Shown here in pieces: positions 23,911-37,259 of a stretch of DNA of 64,000 nt. The translations under genes and the position numbers were made by a program. Source of the stretch: Paulownia fortunei (Eukaryota > Streptophyta > Magnoliopsida > Lamiales > Paulowniaceae). Under the pieces are notes generated by a model. It was not told where the DNA came from. It did no database searches and saw only the letters and a program-made list of their open reading frames with translations. Positions within the stretch are counted from its first letter, which is position 1. Every line of letters begins with the position of its first letter. The stretch covers positions 12,480,060 to 12,544,059 of the forward strand of contig CM033108.1 of assembly GCA_019321725.1 (NCBI GenBank). The letters are read 5' to 3'.

Positions 23911-26662
23911 TGTAACAACCACTACTCAACAACTAAATAAAGTATAATTTGACATGATAGAACCTATGTGCATGCATGGAATTTATTTTTTTATGTGTAA
24001 CACTTTAAGAAAGGATAAATCACTTTTTACATATACAACCCTATTTAAAATACTTTTTCACATATGTCCTGTATATTATAGTAAGATCAATATTTATATA
24101 AAAACACAACACCCACAGTGACCACAATATTTTCATACTTTTTTTTGACAATAAAATTTTAAAAGCGAAATATAGTATCAGTCTCAAAATATAATACAAC
24201 AAACTCAAAATATAACAAGCTAACAAAATAGCTCAACAGGTCGTCATTCATGTATATACTCCCTTAGACACCTGTAGGAGCTCCAATAGCTGCCCAACCA
24301 ACAAAAGATGCTTCAAGCATTATTGTGCTCACCTGCAATGCATAAACTATATGAGCTAACACTCAGTAAGTAAAGATTATGCATGTCAAAGAATAATTCA
24401 CAATATCCAGTCATGCATCTCAAAATGCTATGCCCACAATGCAATTCCATGCATCAAAATATTTCTCTCAAAATCATTTCTTTCTTGGGCCCCTAACGAA
24501 TGCTATTATCCCATGCACCAGAAAAGAGCTCTACACACCTCCATAATCCAATGCCCAATAATGATATAAACATGCAAATCCATACATACTTACATGCATG
24601 CAAATTCATGCACACGAACCTGCAAATCCATGCATATAGTCATGCAAATCTATTCATGCTTTGGTGCACTAGTAGTGGTCAGCAAAATATTTTCCTTACT
24701 TAGAATCATGTCGTTCAATGCAAGATTTATCACAATGCTCGTGTCTGATGCATGCACGTGCCAATGCGCAGTATGTATGCTTAATAGATATGAATGACAA
24801 TAATGTGTGCCCTCTGCTATACACATATGATCTATGATATTACATATAAATCACACATTTACTATGTTTATGCATTGTAGTTGCAAATGAATCTTTACTC
24901 ACCTTTCACTTGGTTGGTGCCTTAGTCTAGATTTGTTTAGTATTCCTCTTCAACCTTAGATGTAAAATAGTTTGTAATATTACCCAACATCAAGCACCAT
25001 TCCCAATTTGGCAAGTTGAAAGCACAAAATCTCATACTAAGACCTTAAACACCAAGCTATCTAGGTAACAATCAAGCTTTCACAAACTAGAACCCAATAT
25101 AGTCCCTCAAATACCTTAATTTCTCATCTTAAATACATGTAAACATCATGTAATTGAAGTATTATCACTCTAATAACATGTACATAATTGTTAGAATTCA
25201 ATAGCAACATGTTTAGGCTGAAACATACTAAGTTGTCAAATGGGACAGATTTTTACCGTCTAATTTCCTTGCTGCCACATTAGGTTTCATAGACATTTTG
25301 ACATCCTTAGGAATATTTATTCACTCTAAAATTTTTTCCACACTTAGATAACATGTAGAAAAATATAATCATGCCATAAAGCTTCCAAAACATATGGTCC
25401 TAGGTCCTCTAATTCAGTCCCCTTCACAGCACACCAGAACAGATATTCTTACTTTGGCAGTTTTGAGTGTTTCTTTAATATCATGCCCAATTTCAATTTC
25501 TAACCATTGAAAATTTATTCCAGTACTCTTAACCCATATATAAACATGTATATGACAATAATTACAGGTTTTATTTAACATACCGTACACTTTTGAAACC
25601 TAAAATAGAACAATACAACAAGGTGACTGTTTCTAGTACAAGTGTTTTCTATCAAGTATTTGCAACCAAAACTCCTTTCTTTGTGCACCAACGCCTATCT
25701 AATAACATAATAACATATTTATAAATAATATTCAAAGCTTAATAAGCCAATAAACCTCAAAATAAATCTGAAAGTCATGCCAAACCCGTAGGTTAAGCTC
25801 ACCTTACACAGTTTTCGACTTGAACTTGGTTATTTCTCCTTCTCTTTGCTTGTTTTGGTTGAACTTGGCTATTTCTCCTTTTTTGGTTGGAATCACTAAG
25901 GACCTATTTAGAGAGATTTTTATATGTATTTAGAAGCTGAAATGGTGCAGAAGAAGGTTCAAGTCGTGGCTGTTAGCTTAAGAGTGAAGAATAGGTTGAC
26001 GTGCTAGCTTTATAAGTCTAAGCATGAGGTGACATATGCTTGAGGTGGCATGTAATGGTATAATTTGATTTTCTCCCTTATCTTGCAGCCCTAATCTTGT
26101 GCGTCTGACATAGTCTTATTTGATTGCAACCTATCTTAGTCACCATTCATTTCCGTGGCTAATTCCTTTGTCTGTTCATCAGGTTCTTCACCCAAAAAAT
26201 CATCGGTTCTTACCCGATTGATAAGTTTGTGGTCCGATAGTTTTACAAACCTATGAACCTAGTTATATAACATTTAAATTATAATATTGTATGCCTAGTT
26301 GTCCCAAGTGTATGATTTAAATATACATATAATATTAAAATTCATGATCGAACCAACTTATTTTCTATAAACTTTTCGGTGACACCTTTCGAACTCCTAT
26401 GGTTACCACGTGTAACCTAGCACTATTTACTATATTGATACCTAAATTTCTTCTTATCTCAATACAAAATCAACCACTTAGGTTAGGAAATTCAATAACT
26501 AATACTGTGCAAGAGCTTTAGAATTAAGTTCAGTATTCAAGAATGTTGTATAAAAGAAATGAAATATGTAATGTCAATATAAATGCAAGTAGCATATAAA
26601 ATTAGCACATAATGCGTGGATCATATTTGGCCAAGTGAGTAGTGAGAGGTTCGCGTATCACA
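23911..26662 (-). mobile_element. solo-2: reverse-strand gypsy solo LTR in copia-3 LTR
   Basis: 2,752 bp with no internal region. Its plus-strand left end is TGTAACAACC and right end GTATCACA. The 5-bp flanks TCTAA (23906-23910) and TCTAA (26663-26667) are identical. It belongs to the gypsy-1/gypsy-2/solo-1 LTR group. It is a mosaic: about 24230-24880 follows the gypsy-2 right LTR, while about 24900-25200 follows solo-1. No gene. Confidence 0.9.
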
Positions 26663-27504
26663 TCTAACCCCATGGGCTTGGACACTTAATTATTTATTAA
26701 ATTTTAATTAATTGATTTCAATCAATTAATCAAGCTCATCATAATTAATTGATCCAATCAATTATTTAATTGATTTCAAGTAAGGCCACCTAATGTAATT
26801 AGCCTAAATAAAAATCCCTTTTCATTCTAAATTCAATATTAAATATAATGATAAAAAGTGGTTTTCTATTATTTTGATTCGTTAAATTAATTTAACTTCT
26901 TAAATTAATTTAAGCCTAGTTAATTAATTAACCTAATCAATTAATTCACTCACTCCTATAAACCCCTAATCATTATTAGGTCTAGTTAAAATAATTTTAA
27001 TATTTAATTAAATGAATTAATTTAACCCCATAAATTAATTCTAGCTCAAGTTAATTAATCACCATTAATTAACTTAATCCAACACCTTGGATAAAAAATA
27101 TATTAGAATTTAATCATCTCAATTTGTGTGTGATCCATTAGGTTTACAACTAAACTAGTAGTGGGCTTGCAACTTTTGCAACTTATGAACAAATTAATAT
27201 TTTGATTAATTAATCCAATTAACTAATGCACTTGGAATTAACTCCTTAATTACAAGAACCTTACAAGTCAAGGAAAGTACCTAATAGTGCATCTTGGCTA
27301 CCTAGTCATAGGTTAATACCAAGTGAATTTTTTTTGTAATGAGTACAATGTAAATACGACCTTTTCATCAACTAATATCCCAATTAAGCTAGGGCATGGA
27401 TTATTAGTAAAACTATTTTAACTTAAAAATTATGATTCTATTTCAAGTCTCATTGATCCTTTTATGAATCTTTAGAAAGTCCTGCGTCTAATATTCATCC
27501 TGCC
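26663..27504 (-). repeat. copia-3 LTR, segment 2
   Basis: Continues the LTR after solo-2 (26663-26667 is the duplicated target). It is rich in TTAATTAA-type words, as in the other LTRs of this family. It ends in CTGCC (27500-27504), the target site of copia-4. Confidence 0.85.
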
Positions 27505-29771
27505 TATTAGAGTAGTGTCTGACGCAGGAATTAAATTGGGCATCTTTTTACTCTTGTATTTTGTAAAAGACAATCTTATTTGAAACATATTAGAAAAAGG
27601 CTCATTCTTTATCTTATGCTTTGCACTTTAATTCTGCATATTGATAAAGTCCCTAGACCAAAATTAGCTATAAGACATGGTCGCGTATATGATGGCGATT
27701 ATGGGACATGCCTCTTTAGCTTTGGTCTTAAACTAGTTTCAGGTTAAGGGCTTTTTGAGATAAGGCATCGAATAGCCCAGTAAGACCCGCACATACGATG
27801 CATGCTCGCATTAAGAGAATATCTCATTTCGTGTGCATTGACATAGCGATACTAGTATACGTATACGGGTGCTTGTTAGAGAATAAGTACACTGAACTAG
27901 CCTACTGGAGATTCTTAGTTGGAGATGTTGTCTATCGAAATAAGAATCTCCAAGATACAATAGTATACAATTAGTCTTTGAACTTGAGGCAACATAGAGG
28001 CCTTTTGTATACCATGTACCATTTTGATATATCTTTTGATTACTTGACAATCACAAAGAGGATATGTTGGATGTTGTACTGGCGTGCATGAAGGCTAAGG
28101 AGTGGCTAACATAAAATCTACGACTTGTCAATGTACAAGTTAATCTCCTGTATTTTCATAGTTTCTGACGCTAAGACCTTGGTCAATGCAGGATGAATTT
28201 AGATTTATCATGAGTCATTAAAACTTGAAATAAAATCATAGTTATTGAGTCAATTAGGGTTTTGACTCATAATCCACACCCTAGACTCAATTAGGAGATT
28301 AGATAATGCAAGGACCTTACGTGTATGACACTCGTATTCAAAATAGGTTTGCACATTATTTCTCCTAAAACTAGGAGTGATGATACACTTGCTAGAAGTT
28401 TTCCTTGACTTATGAGGTTCTTAAGATTAAAGAGTTAATCTCAAGTGGATTAATTAATGTGATTAATTAATTAGAATAAAATGTTATTCATGAATTGAAA
28501 TAGTTGTAAGCCCAAGGTTAGCATAATTGTGAACCTAAAGTGTCATACACTATAATGGAGGGAACTATTTCTTAAACCGTAAAGTGATTCAATTAGTAGA
28601 AATAATTAATTAATAGGGATTAATTAATTGTGGCTTTAATTTAATTCAAATATTGAATTAATTATTCAATTAAATAATTAGATTATTTAATTGAACCTAA
28701 TTTTATTAGAAAGCTCAAAGGAGTGCAATAATTAATTTATCTTATACGATCAATTAATTAGTTTAAAGACTAAATTAATATAAATTAATCTAGCTAATTA
28801 AATAATTAAATTATTTAATTATGTGTAATGGAATTAATTAATTTGATTAATTAATTAAATTTAGGCTTAGTCAATTAAATAGGATTAATTGATGGACTTT
28901 TAATTAGATTAAAGGTCCAAGCCTATAATTCATGTAGCCCATTATACAGGCCCATCACTAATTGGAAGATAATAAAAGATAGAGGATTTTTTTTGCAAAA
29001 TGGGGATAATACTTATCCAAATATGGCAAGTTGTTAGAGGATTTTTAATTGAATGAGGATCAATCAAAAATCCTCATCACAACTATCATAATGGCCGATT
29101 TTTTTGCACACTCTTATTTTGCAAGAAAAAAATTAATGGTTATCCAAGGAAAGGCCAAAAATTATAGGTAATGTTTCTAAACACTATGTAATGAATATAG
29201 ACACACTTTTGGTTGGATAAGAAATAGATTTGCAAAAAATCCTAAAGGTAGAGAGGCATTTTTCTACTGAGAAAAAAAAAGGAGGAAAAATTCTCTTTAA
29301 CTCTCTCTAAAAACTATTCTCTCCATCTTTTTACTTTAAAGAATAATCAATAATTATTCTTGTTTATTCTGTAAAACACTATCCTTATTTCCACTGGTTG
29401 GATTAGGGATTCATGTTTCACTCCATAAACGGTTAAAGAAAAATGAATTATAATTACTAGTGAAATAGTAATGTTGTGGTTCTTTTCTATTTGTATGGAC
29501 TTTTCTTTAGAGGGGGTACACTTGGACTTTTGTGAATCAATTTTGTGATTTATATTCAGCAATTGATTGCCACCTTCTCTATCTTTGTAGGACTATTGTT
29601 AAGGTAAAAATTTACAACTTTGATTAATTGATTATTTTATTTAAGTCTTATACAAACATGGGATCATTAAAATCGCTCCAAACTAGGGTGGTATGCTTAA
29701 ATGTGTTTAAGCATGCTTAATTAAAAAATTTATTTCCCCTGCGCTCACCCCGTGGTATAGCGAACCCAACA
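27505..29771 (+). repeat. copia-4 5' LTR
   Basis: From TATTAGAGTAGTG (TG mutated to TA) to CGAACCCAACA. It contains a long TTAATTAATT-rich middle (about 28440-28900). Colinear with the 3' LTR at 35322-37259, which lacks part of the AT-rich middle and has a tandem duplication that is absent here. Confidence 0.9.
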
Positions 29772-29772
29772 A

Positions 29773-29789
29773 TGGTATCAGAACCATGG
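29773..29789 (+). other. copia-4 primer-binding site (tRNA-Met)
   Basis: TGGTATCAGAACCATGG starts 1 base after the LTR. One change (G to A) from the usual TGGTATCAGAGCCATGG complementary to initiator tRNA-Met. Confidence 0.88.
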
Positions 29790-31505
29790 TTTCGCATTTG
29801 TATAAGTGAGTTTCAATGTTGAATGAATGTATTTAACTATTAAATTATATTTTAATTATTTTGGATTGAATGGGATATATAAAGTATGTTAATTGTTAAA
29901 ATCAAAATAGTAAGATAGCACCACCATTGAGTCATAAACTGCCACCTTAGGCCAAGGGCAGGAGCACCGCTGGCTGAGTGCGCACATAGGCTGCTACCTA
30001 TATAGGTTGCTTGCTGGCACTACACCCACCCATGCACAACAGATGGTGGAAGTGTTGGCCCAAAACAAAAGAGTTTCATAGGCAGCACGCGCTGGGTGTG
30101 CTACCAGCGTGCACACTGATGGGGCAGACATAGATCTGCTTTCGTGTTCCACATGCTGCCAAGTTAGGTAGCAAGCTACTATATGACAGGTTGTTTGATA
30201 GCCCCATCGTCTCAAGCTACAAAATTCGATTTTCTAAAATTTTTAAAAAAATATTAATTTTAAAGTTCTAAAAAATAGTTTTTCAGAGAAAATAAAAAAA
30301 ACTTAAATATATCCCATGTCATGAAAAATGTGAATTAAAGAGTTGGTAAGTTTATATGCGTTAAATTCATTTAATGAATGTTATGAACATGTATGGGGTG
30401 ATTATGAGCCATTAGACCAATGTGATTGGATGTTTTAAGTTTTTTGGATTTTAATATAGGGCCTACGAGCCTCTTATTCCATTCTTATATGTACTTTAAA
30501 TTTTTGTAAAGAGAGTAGTAGTAAGTGGTGAGGTTTTCTCTTGTATTTGGTGGACAAAAGAAGAACCAAGAAGAAGGCTCGTGATCAAGACCCATGATTG
30601 TATGGGATACAATGTTGTAATAGAATATGCTCTATTCTATTTTTTACTAAATGTTCACTCTTCTCATGGTAATATATGGTGGCTACATTTACATTATACT
30701 GAGAAATAGTTCAAATACGAATGACTAATAGTTGTTTCATTTGAGGAAAAGGATAAGCAGCTTCATATTAGCTGTCTTAAGTGAGGCAATAGTTGCTATT
30801 TTGTTATAAAGAGGGCTAATTATTTTGTGTATTTGGTTTAGGGCATTTATGGAATCTCATCTGCCAGCTTTTAGAGAGAAGAATCCCCAGCTTGAGGTGG
30901 TCACTGAACTAAATCGTATAATCTTAGGTCTATTTTTGGCTTAAATAGACCACATAGGAATAGTTCATGATCATCCACTTTTAGTATGTATTAGATACAT
31001 GCTAAAGTTTCTATTTAATGCTTTCTAATGTTATGCTTGCGCTCATATGAATATCACATACATTAAATAAATGAAAACAAAAAGGAAAAATGATGAGGTA
31101 TTGGCATAAAATGAACCCCACTTGATTTTTCAAATTCAAGTAAAAGAATTTTCAAATAAAATTCGATTTCAAACTAAAATGAATAAAGTTGGATTGGACC
31201 TAACATTCCAAGCCTACCATCAAAAGTAGTAGACATGATGATGCTACCATACCTAATCATCGGTCATGAGTCTTGAGATAATTTTGTGGGGAAAGCTGGC
31301 GATATCCATAGAGTGGGCTCGTCTATACATTGGACGTTTAGATACTTCATCTACATGGACGTTTATGGGTCTTGTTTGACATGAAGTACCATATGGGCTC
31401 ATAAAATTGGGGGCATATGTGAAGAGATGAGGCAAAACATCTTGAAGGTTGTATGAAGATATAATCATTATTTTCTGCTGTCATTATTTTTGTAGATTGT
31501 CTACA
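29790..31505 (+). other. copia-4 leader with GC-rich patch
   Basis: 1.7 kb without a coding domain. It contains a GC-rich patch at about 29940-30210 with repeated GCGC/GTGCGC words and inverted repeats (CAGCACGCGCTGGGTGTG then CCAGCGTGCAC). An open frame on the reverse strand here (29994-30215) is a by-product of base composition. The last ~30 bp before gag match the other two copies. Confidence 0.6.
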
Positions 31506-32403
31506 ATGGCCAAGAATCCATTGCATCCATTTTAGATGCGAACAAATTAACTAGATCAAACTATATTAATTGACTAAGGAATCTAAAAATTGTATTACAA
31601 TATGAAAAGAGATCCTACATCCTTGTTAATCTTTCACCGGCAGCCCCACTAGTAGATGGGATTGAGGATAAGCTTGTAGAATATTAGCAATAAGTTGATA
31701 ATGATTTGCAAGTGCTATACTATACGATGGTATCAATGTCAAATGAGTTGTAAAGGTAACAAGAGGTACATGAGCATGCACAAGATATCTATGTTCACCT
31801 ACAAGAGTTGTATGGGGAACATACTAGGCAGGAGATATCAGATCTCAAAAGAGCTTTTCAAAACCTATAGGACGGAGGACTATTCAGTCCATGATTATAG
31901 ATTAAAGATGATACGCCTGATAGAGAGGCTCGAACTCCTATAGAATTATTATGGATAATGAACTTTACATGGATCTTATCTTGTAGTGTCTATTTCTATC
32001 GTTTCATATCTTCATTATCAACTTCAACATGTATAAGATGGAGACTAGCCTTGCTGAGCTAGTTAACATGTTGAAGATGGCTGAGTCCACTATGGAAAAG
32101 GACAAGTCGATCATACTTATTGGATCCTCTTCCAACACAAAGGCTACAAAGCCCAAGAAAAAAAAAGGAAAGGGAAAGGGTTCCTTGAAGCATATTAAGA
32201 TGAAGGCAACCGGTAGGGTCTCAAAAGGTTTTAATAAGGCCAATGATAAATGCCATTATTGTGGAAAACCTGGACATTGGAAGAGAAACTACAAGGAGCA
32301 CCTTGAGACCCTGAAGAGTTTAGGTATTTATTTTGTTGAAGTTACTTTATCTATTAATGATACTTCTTGGGTATTGGATGCTAGTTGTGGCTCGGATTTA
32401 TGA
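31506..32403 (+). pseudogene. copia-4 gag and protease start
   Basis: ATG at 31506 starts MAKNPLHPF-like gag in a decayed frame; the conserved Trp near residue 23 is TGA (31571-31573). The segment from 32029 is open through the zinc knuckle at 32251-32292, read CHYCGKPGHWKRNY: the CCHC spacing is kept but the final Cys is Tyr. The protease motif follows as VLDASCGSDL at about 32371-32400, so DTG has become DAS, and a stop follows. Gag packages the RNA; the protease matures the polyprotein. Confidence 0.82.
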
Positions 32404-33520
32404 AATGATTTGCATGTGTTAATTAGTCATAGGAACTGTACATTTAGCCATTGGAAATGGCAATGTAATAGTTTTAGGTAATTATTTTTATGTTTCAAAT
32501 TTGATTAAGAACATTGTCTCTATCTCTGTTTGGGAAACAAAAGGTTTTGAATTTATTATAAAAAGTTCCATTTTTAAAGGTTCTTCTTTAATCTTTTTTG
32601 GTTCATTATTGAATGGTTTACATAATATTGCTCCCAAAAAACCCATTCTCCATATTCAACAAAGTAAAAGAAAATTAGATGATCAAAATTTCCTAACTCT
32701 TTGACATGATAGGTTAGGTCACATTTCTAAAAAGAAGATTTACGAATTCGCATAATTACTTAACCTTAGGGGCGAGCAAGGACTACAAACATGTGAATCT
32801 TGCCTTAAAGAAACGATGACCAAATCTCCACTTGTTAGACAAGTGGAGCAAGTCAAGAATATGTTGGATCTGATCCACACAGATGTTTATAGGCCACTAA
32901 GTGTTAGTACCTAAGGGAACTATTACTACTTCATAACCTTTATAGAAGACTTCTTTAGGTATGATTATGTGTACCTTTTGAGGTACAAGTCTTAAGTCTT
33001 TGAAAGGTTCAAGGAATTTAGAAGTGAAGTAGAGAAACAAACTAGGTTAATTATCAAACTCTTTGATTTGATAGAGGAGATGAATACTTAAGCTCAGAGT
33101 TCTTAGATTATCTAATAGACAATGGAATTTTCTCACAATGGACTCCTTCTGCTATTTCCCTACTCAATGGAGTTTCAGAGCATATGAATCGAACCTTGTT
33201 GGAAATAGTTCAATCAATGGTGAGTTTCACTGGACTTTCTCTTTAATTTTTAGGGTTATGCCTTAGAAACTGTAGTGTATCTCTTAAATAGAGTGCCATC
33301 AAAAGTCATGCTAAAGACAATATATGAGATATTAAGTGGTAAACCACCCTCTTACAAATATCGAAAGGTATGGGGGTGTGCTGCTTACATGAAGCAGTAA
33401 GTGAGAGATAAATTAGATATGAGATCCAATTTATACAAGTTTGTGGGTATCCAAAGAAGTCCATTGGATACTACTTCTACGACTCCTCAGAACGAAAGAT
33501 GTTTATTTCAAGGAATGCCA
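32404..33520 (+). pseudogene. copia-4 protease end, pre-integrase and integrase
   Basis: After the protease motif the frame passes into the pre-integrase zinc region: a stop (TGA at 32702-32704, at a former Trp) then HDRLGHISKKKIYEFA and CESCLKE (about 32705-32810). The integrase core shows LIHTDV (about 32872-32889) with the first catalytic Asp, a damaged second motif at about 33065-33095, and VSEHMNRTLLE (about 33174-33206) with the Glu kept. Stops and shifts occur throughout. This uninterrupted block is the reference that shows copia-2 to be rearranged. Confidence 0.82.
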
Positions 33521-34900
33521 CTTTCTTAAAGGAGAAATTTTTATTGGATAGAAATGGTAAAGTTATAGAACTTGAAGAAGTTCAAGAACCACAAATGTCC
33601 CAACAGATGCAGTGATGTACCAACCAGCTAAAGTTTGGTCTTTTGATACATAACTTCCCTAAAGATCCAAAAAGATCTCAAAGCCACCTGAGAGGTGTGG
33701 TTTTTTGTTAGAGAATAATGAGGGTCTCTCTTTAGATAGTGATCCAAGGACTTATGGAGAAGCGATATCCGACATCGATTCAGGAAGTTGGCAAGATGCC
33801 ATACAATCCGAGATGGACTCCATGTACTCCAATAAGATATGGACATTGGTGAACCCAATACAGGAAATAGTTTCTATTGGCTGAAAATTGATCTACAAGC
33901 AAGAACTTGAAGTAAATAGAAAGGTGGTGACCTACAAAGCATGACTAGTTGTGAAAAATTATACTTAGCAGTAAGGAATTGATTATAAGGAAACCTTTTT
34001 ACCAATAGTGATGCTTAAATCCATTCAGATATTGCTTGCTACATCGGCATATTATGACTATGAGATATAACAAATGGATATGAAGACTATCTTCCTTAAT
34101 GAGAACATTAAGAAATCTAAATAAGGCAGTCTGAGGGCTTCATATTTAGAGGGAGCGAGCAAAAGGTTTGTAAACTCCAGAGATCCATTTATTGACTAAA
34201 GCAGGCTTCTCGAAGTTGGAACATCTGGTTTAATAAGACAATCAAAACATTTGATTTCCATAAAAACCTGGATAAACCTTGTATCTATAAGAAGATTAGT
34301 GGGAGTGCAGTTACATTTGTTTTGTTGTACGTTGATAACATCCTACTCATTGAGAATGATGTAAGAATGTTGTAGTCAACAAAGACTTGATTATCTAACC
34401 AATTCTTCATGAAGGATTTGGGAGATGCATCCTTCATCCTTAGTATAAAGATCTACGGAGATAGATCTAGAAGGATGATTGGGTTATCCCAATCCACATA
34501 CATAGATAAGATGCTAAAGAGGTGTAGCATGGAGGAATCCAAGAGGGGATTCATGCCAATGAGTCATGGCATCTCTCTCTCAAAGTCTTTATCACTAAGA
34601 CTCCTGATGAGAAAGAAAGGATGACTCGCATATCTTATGTATCCGCTATTAGGAACATAATATATAGTACGCTCTGTACGAGGCCTGATGTCGCACATGC
34701 TCTGAGTATCACGAGTAGATGTTAATCCAATCTAGGTGAAGAGCATAGAAAAGCTGTAAAGATAATCCTAAAGTACTTGAGAAGGACTAAGGATATCTTC
34801 TTTGTATAAGGCAGTGGGGAATTGAAATTAGAAGGTTATACCAATTTTAGTTTCCAGTCGGATAAAGAAGAAACCAAGTTAATATTTGGATTTATATTCA
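33521..34900 (+). pseudogene. copia-4 reverse transcriptase
   Basis: From the integrase tail (about 33520) through RT. The core is readable around 33795-33850 (MDSMYSNKIWTLVNP) and 33995-34050. The active-site box is YVDN at 34328-34339: the second Asp is Asn, which would abolish polymerase activity. A good open stretch at 34409-34624 reads MKDLGDASFILSIKIYGD, the usual copia sequence after the box. Copia-2 shares the Asn at the last position (YVKN). Confidence 0.83.
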
Positions 34901-35321
34901 CCATGAATAGTATTGTGGTTAGTAAGGAGAGTTCCAAGCCAGAGACGACATAAACTCCACCACTTAGGCTGAATATATCACTGCACATACAACGATTGAA
35001 ACTATTTAGATAAGGAACTTCTCTAAGAGTTCGGTATATTTTAATCAATTGTTTATTTAGAATTGCTATATTACGACAATAATGGATCTATTACACAAGC
35101 AAAGGTGTCGAGGTCTCATTAATGATCTAAGCATATCATGAGATAATACCACCTAATTAGAGAGATCATTGATAGAGTCGATGTTGTAGTTGATACGTCA
35201 CCTCAACAAAAAATATAACAAACCCACTGACTAAGCCTTTATCACAACAAGTATTCGATGGACATCTTGAGAAGATGGGCTTAAACTACATAGGCAATTA
35301 GCGCTAAGGCAAGTGGAAGAT
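34901..35321 (+). pseudogene. copia-4 RNase H and polypurine tract
   Basis: Decayed RNase H: a TTxAEYI-like segment at about 34950-34980, a QRSKHI-like segment near 35115-35140 and a PLTKPLSQQ-like end around 35225-35250, all in a frame with stops. The tail ends at the purine tract GGCAAGTGGAAGAT (35308-35321), directly before the 3' LTR. Confidence 0.75.
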
Positions 35322-37259
35322 TGTTAGAGTAGTGCCCGGTGTATAAATTAGATTGGACGTCTTTTTACTCTTGTACTTTGTAAAGACAAACTTATTTTAA
35401 ACACATTAAATAAAAGGCTCATTCTTTATCTTATGCTTGCACTTCATTTCTGCATGTTTGATAATGTCCCTAAACTAAAATTAACTATGGGGCATGGTCG
35501 TATATATGATGGAGATCTTAAACTAGTTTCAAGTCAAGGGAAATTCGAGATATGACATCGAGTAGCCCAATAAGTCTACGCATACGATGCATGCTCGCAT
35601 TAAGAGAATGCCTCATTCCATGGGCATTGGTGTAGCAATGCTAGTGTACGTATGCGGGGAGAATGCCTCATTCCATGGGCATTGGTGTAGCAATACTAGT
35701 GTACGTATACGGGTGCTTGTTACAAAATTTTTTTACTAAATTGGCCCATCGAAGATTCTTAGTTGGAGCCATTATCTATCGAAATAAGAATCTCCAAGAT
35801 ACGATGTTAAACAATTAGTCCTTGGACTTGAGGCACCATAGTAGCCTTGTATACGCCATGTACCATTTTGAAATATATTCTGATTACTTCATAATCAAAA
35901 AAGGATATGTTTGATGTTGCACTGGCATGCATGGAGGCCAATGAGTGGCCAACATAGAATTCATCACTTGTTAAAGTACAAGTAAACCTCCTTTGTTTTC
36001 ATAGTACAAGACTCTAAGACCTTAGCGAATGTAGGATGAATTTGGATTCATCTTAAGTCATTAGAGCTTCAAATGGATTCATAGTTAGGGTTTCGACTCA
36101 TAATGTTTGCCCTAGACTCAATCAGGAGATTCGATGATAGAAGGACCTTACGTGTATGACATTCGTATTCAAAATCAGTTCGCACGCTATTTTATCTAAG
36201 ACTAGGAGTTATGATATACTTGCTAGATATTTTCCATGATTTGTAAGGTTCTTAATATTAAGGATTTAATCTCAAATGGATTAATTAATTAATTAATTAA
36301 TTAAAAAAATATTATGCAATAGTTGCAAGTTTGTGACAAGCTTAGGTGTGAACCTAAAGGGTCACACACTATAATGGAGAGAACCATTTCTTAAACTATA
36401 AATTGATGTGCTTTTAATTAGAGTAAAAGTCCAAGCCCATAAATCATGTGGCCTATTTATAGAGGTCCATCAAGCTAATTGGAAGACAACAAAAGATAGA
36501 GGATTGTTTTGCAAATAGGAAGCAATAGTTATCCAAATATGGCAACTTGATAGAGGTTTTTAATTGATTGAAGGTCAATCAAAATCCTCATCACAACTAC
36601 CAAAATTAAAGATTTTTTGCACATGCTTATTTTGCAAAAATCGATCAACGATTATCCAAGGAAAGGCCAAATATTCTAAGTAATGTATCTAGACACCTTT
36701 TTAGCCACTTCTTGGATTCACAATAGATTTGAAAAAAATCCTAAAGAGAGAGGCATTTTTTTCGCCAAGAAAAACAAAGAAAGGGAGAGGAGAAATTCTC
36801 TCTAGCTCTCTACAAAAATATTCTCTCCATCTTTTTATTCTTTCAAGAGTAATCAAAAATTGTTCATGGTTATTCTATAAAACACGATCCTTATTTCCAC
36901 TAGTTAGATTACAGGTTCTTGTTTCACTCCATAAATGGTAAAGAAAAAAGAATTACCATTACTGGCCAAATAGTAATTTGGTGGTTTTTGTCCATTCGTG
37001 TGGACTTTTCTTTAGAGGAGGTACACTTAAATCTCAATGAATCTTTTTCATGTTTCATAGCTGGCAATTGATTGCCACCAACTCTAGTCAGTCGTAGTGT
37101 TGCTAAGGTAAAAATTTAAAACTCTAATAATTGATTATTTTATTTAAAACTTATAAAAACACATGATCAACTAGAGGTGTATGCTTAAGTGGGTTTGGGC
37201 ATACTTAATTAAAAAATTTATTTCTCCTGTGCTCAACCTGTAGTATAGCGAACCCGACA
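35322..37259 (+). repeat. copia-4 3' LTR
   Basis: TGTTAGAGTAGTG to CGAACCCGACA, 1,938 bp. It carries a 55-bp tandem duplication (35606 to about 35715) not found in the 5' LTR, and it lacks several hundred AT-rich bases of the middle present in the 5' LTR. Confidence 0.9.
35606..35715 (+). repeat. 55-bp tandem duplication in copia-4 3' LTR
   Basis: Two near-identical units start GAATGCCTCATTCCATGGGC at 35606 and 35661. The unit differs at two or three positions. The 5' LTR, copia-2 LTR and the 60.9-kb LTR carry a single unit. Confidence 0.9.

Larger units (their letters stand above)
27505..37259 (+). mobile_element. copia-4: full-length but dead Ty1/copia in copia-3 LTR
   Basis: 9,755 bp with both LTRs, primer site, long leader, gag, protease, integrase, RT, RNase H and polypurine tract in the standard copia order. 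The flanks CTGCC (27500-27504) and CTGCC (37260-37264) are identical, a perfect 5-bp target-site duplication. The LTR lengths differ (2,267 and 1,938 bp) and they are clearly diverged, so the insertion is not recent. Reading frames are broken throughout, and both the RT box and the protease motif have lost key residues. The element sits inside an LTR of its own family in opposite orientation. Confidence 0.93.
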
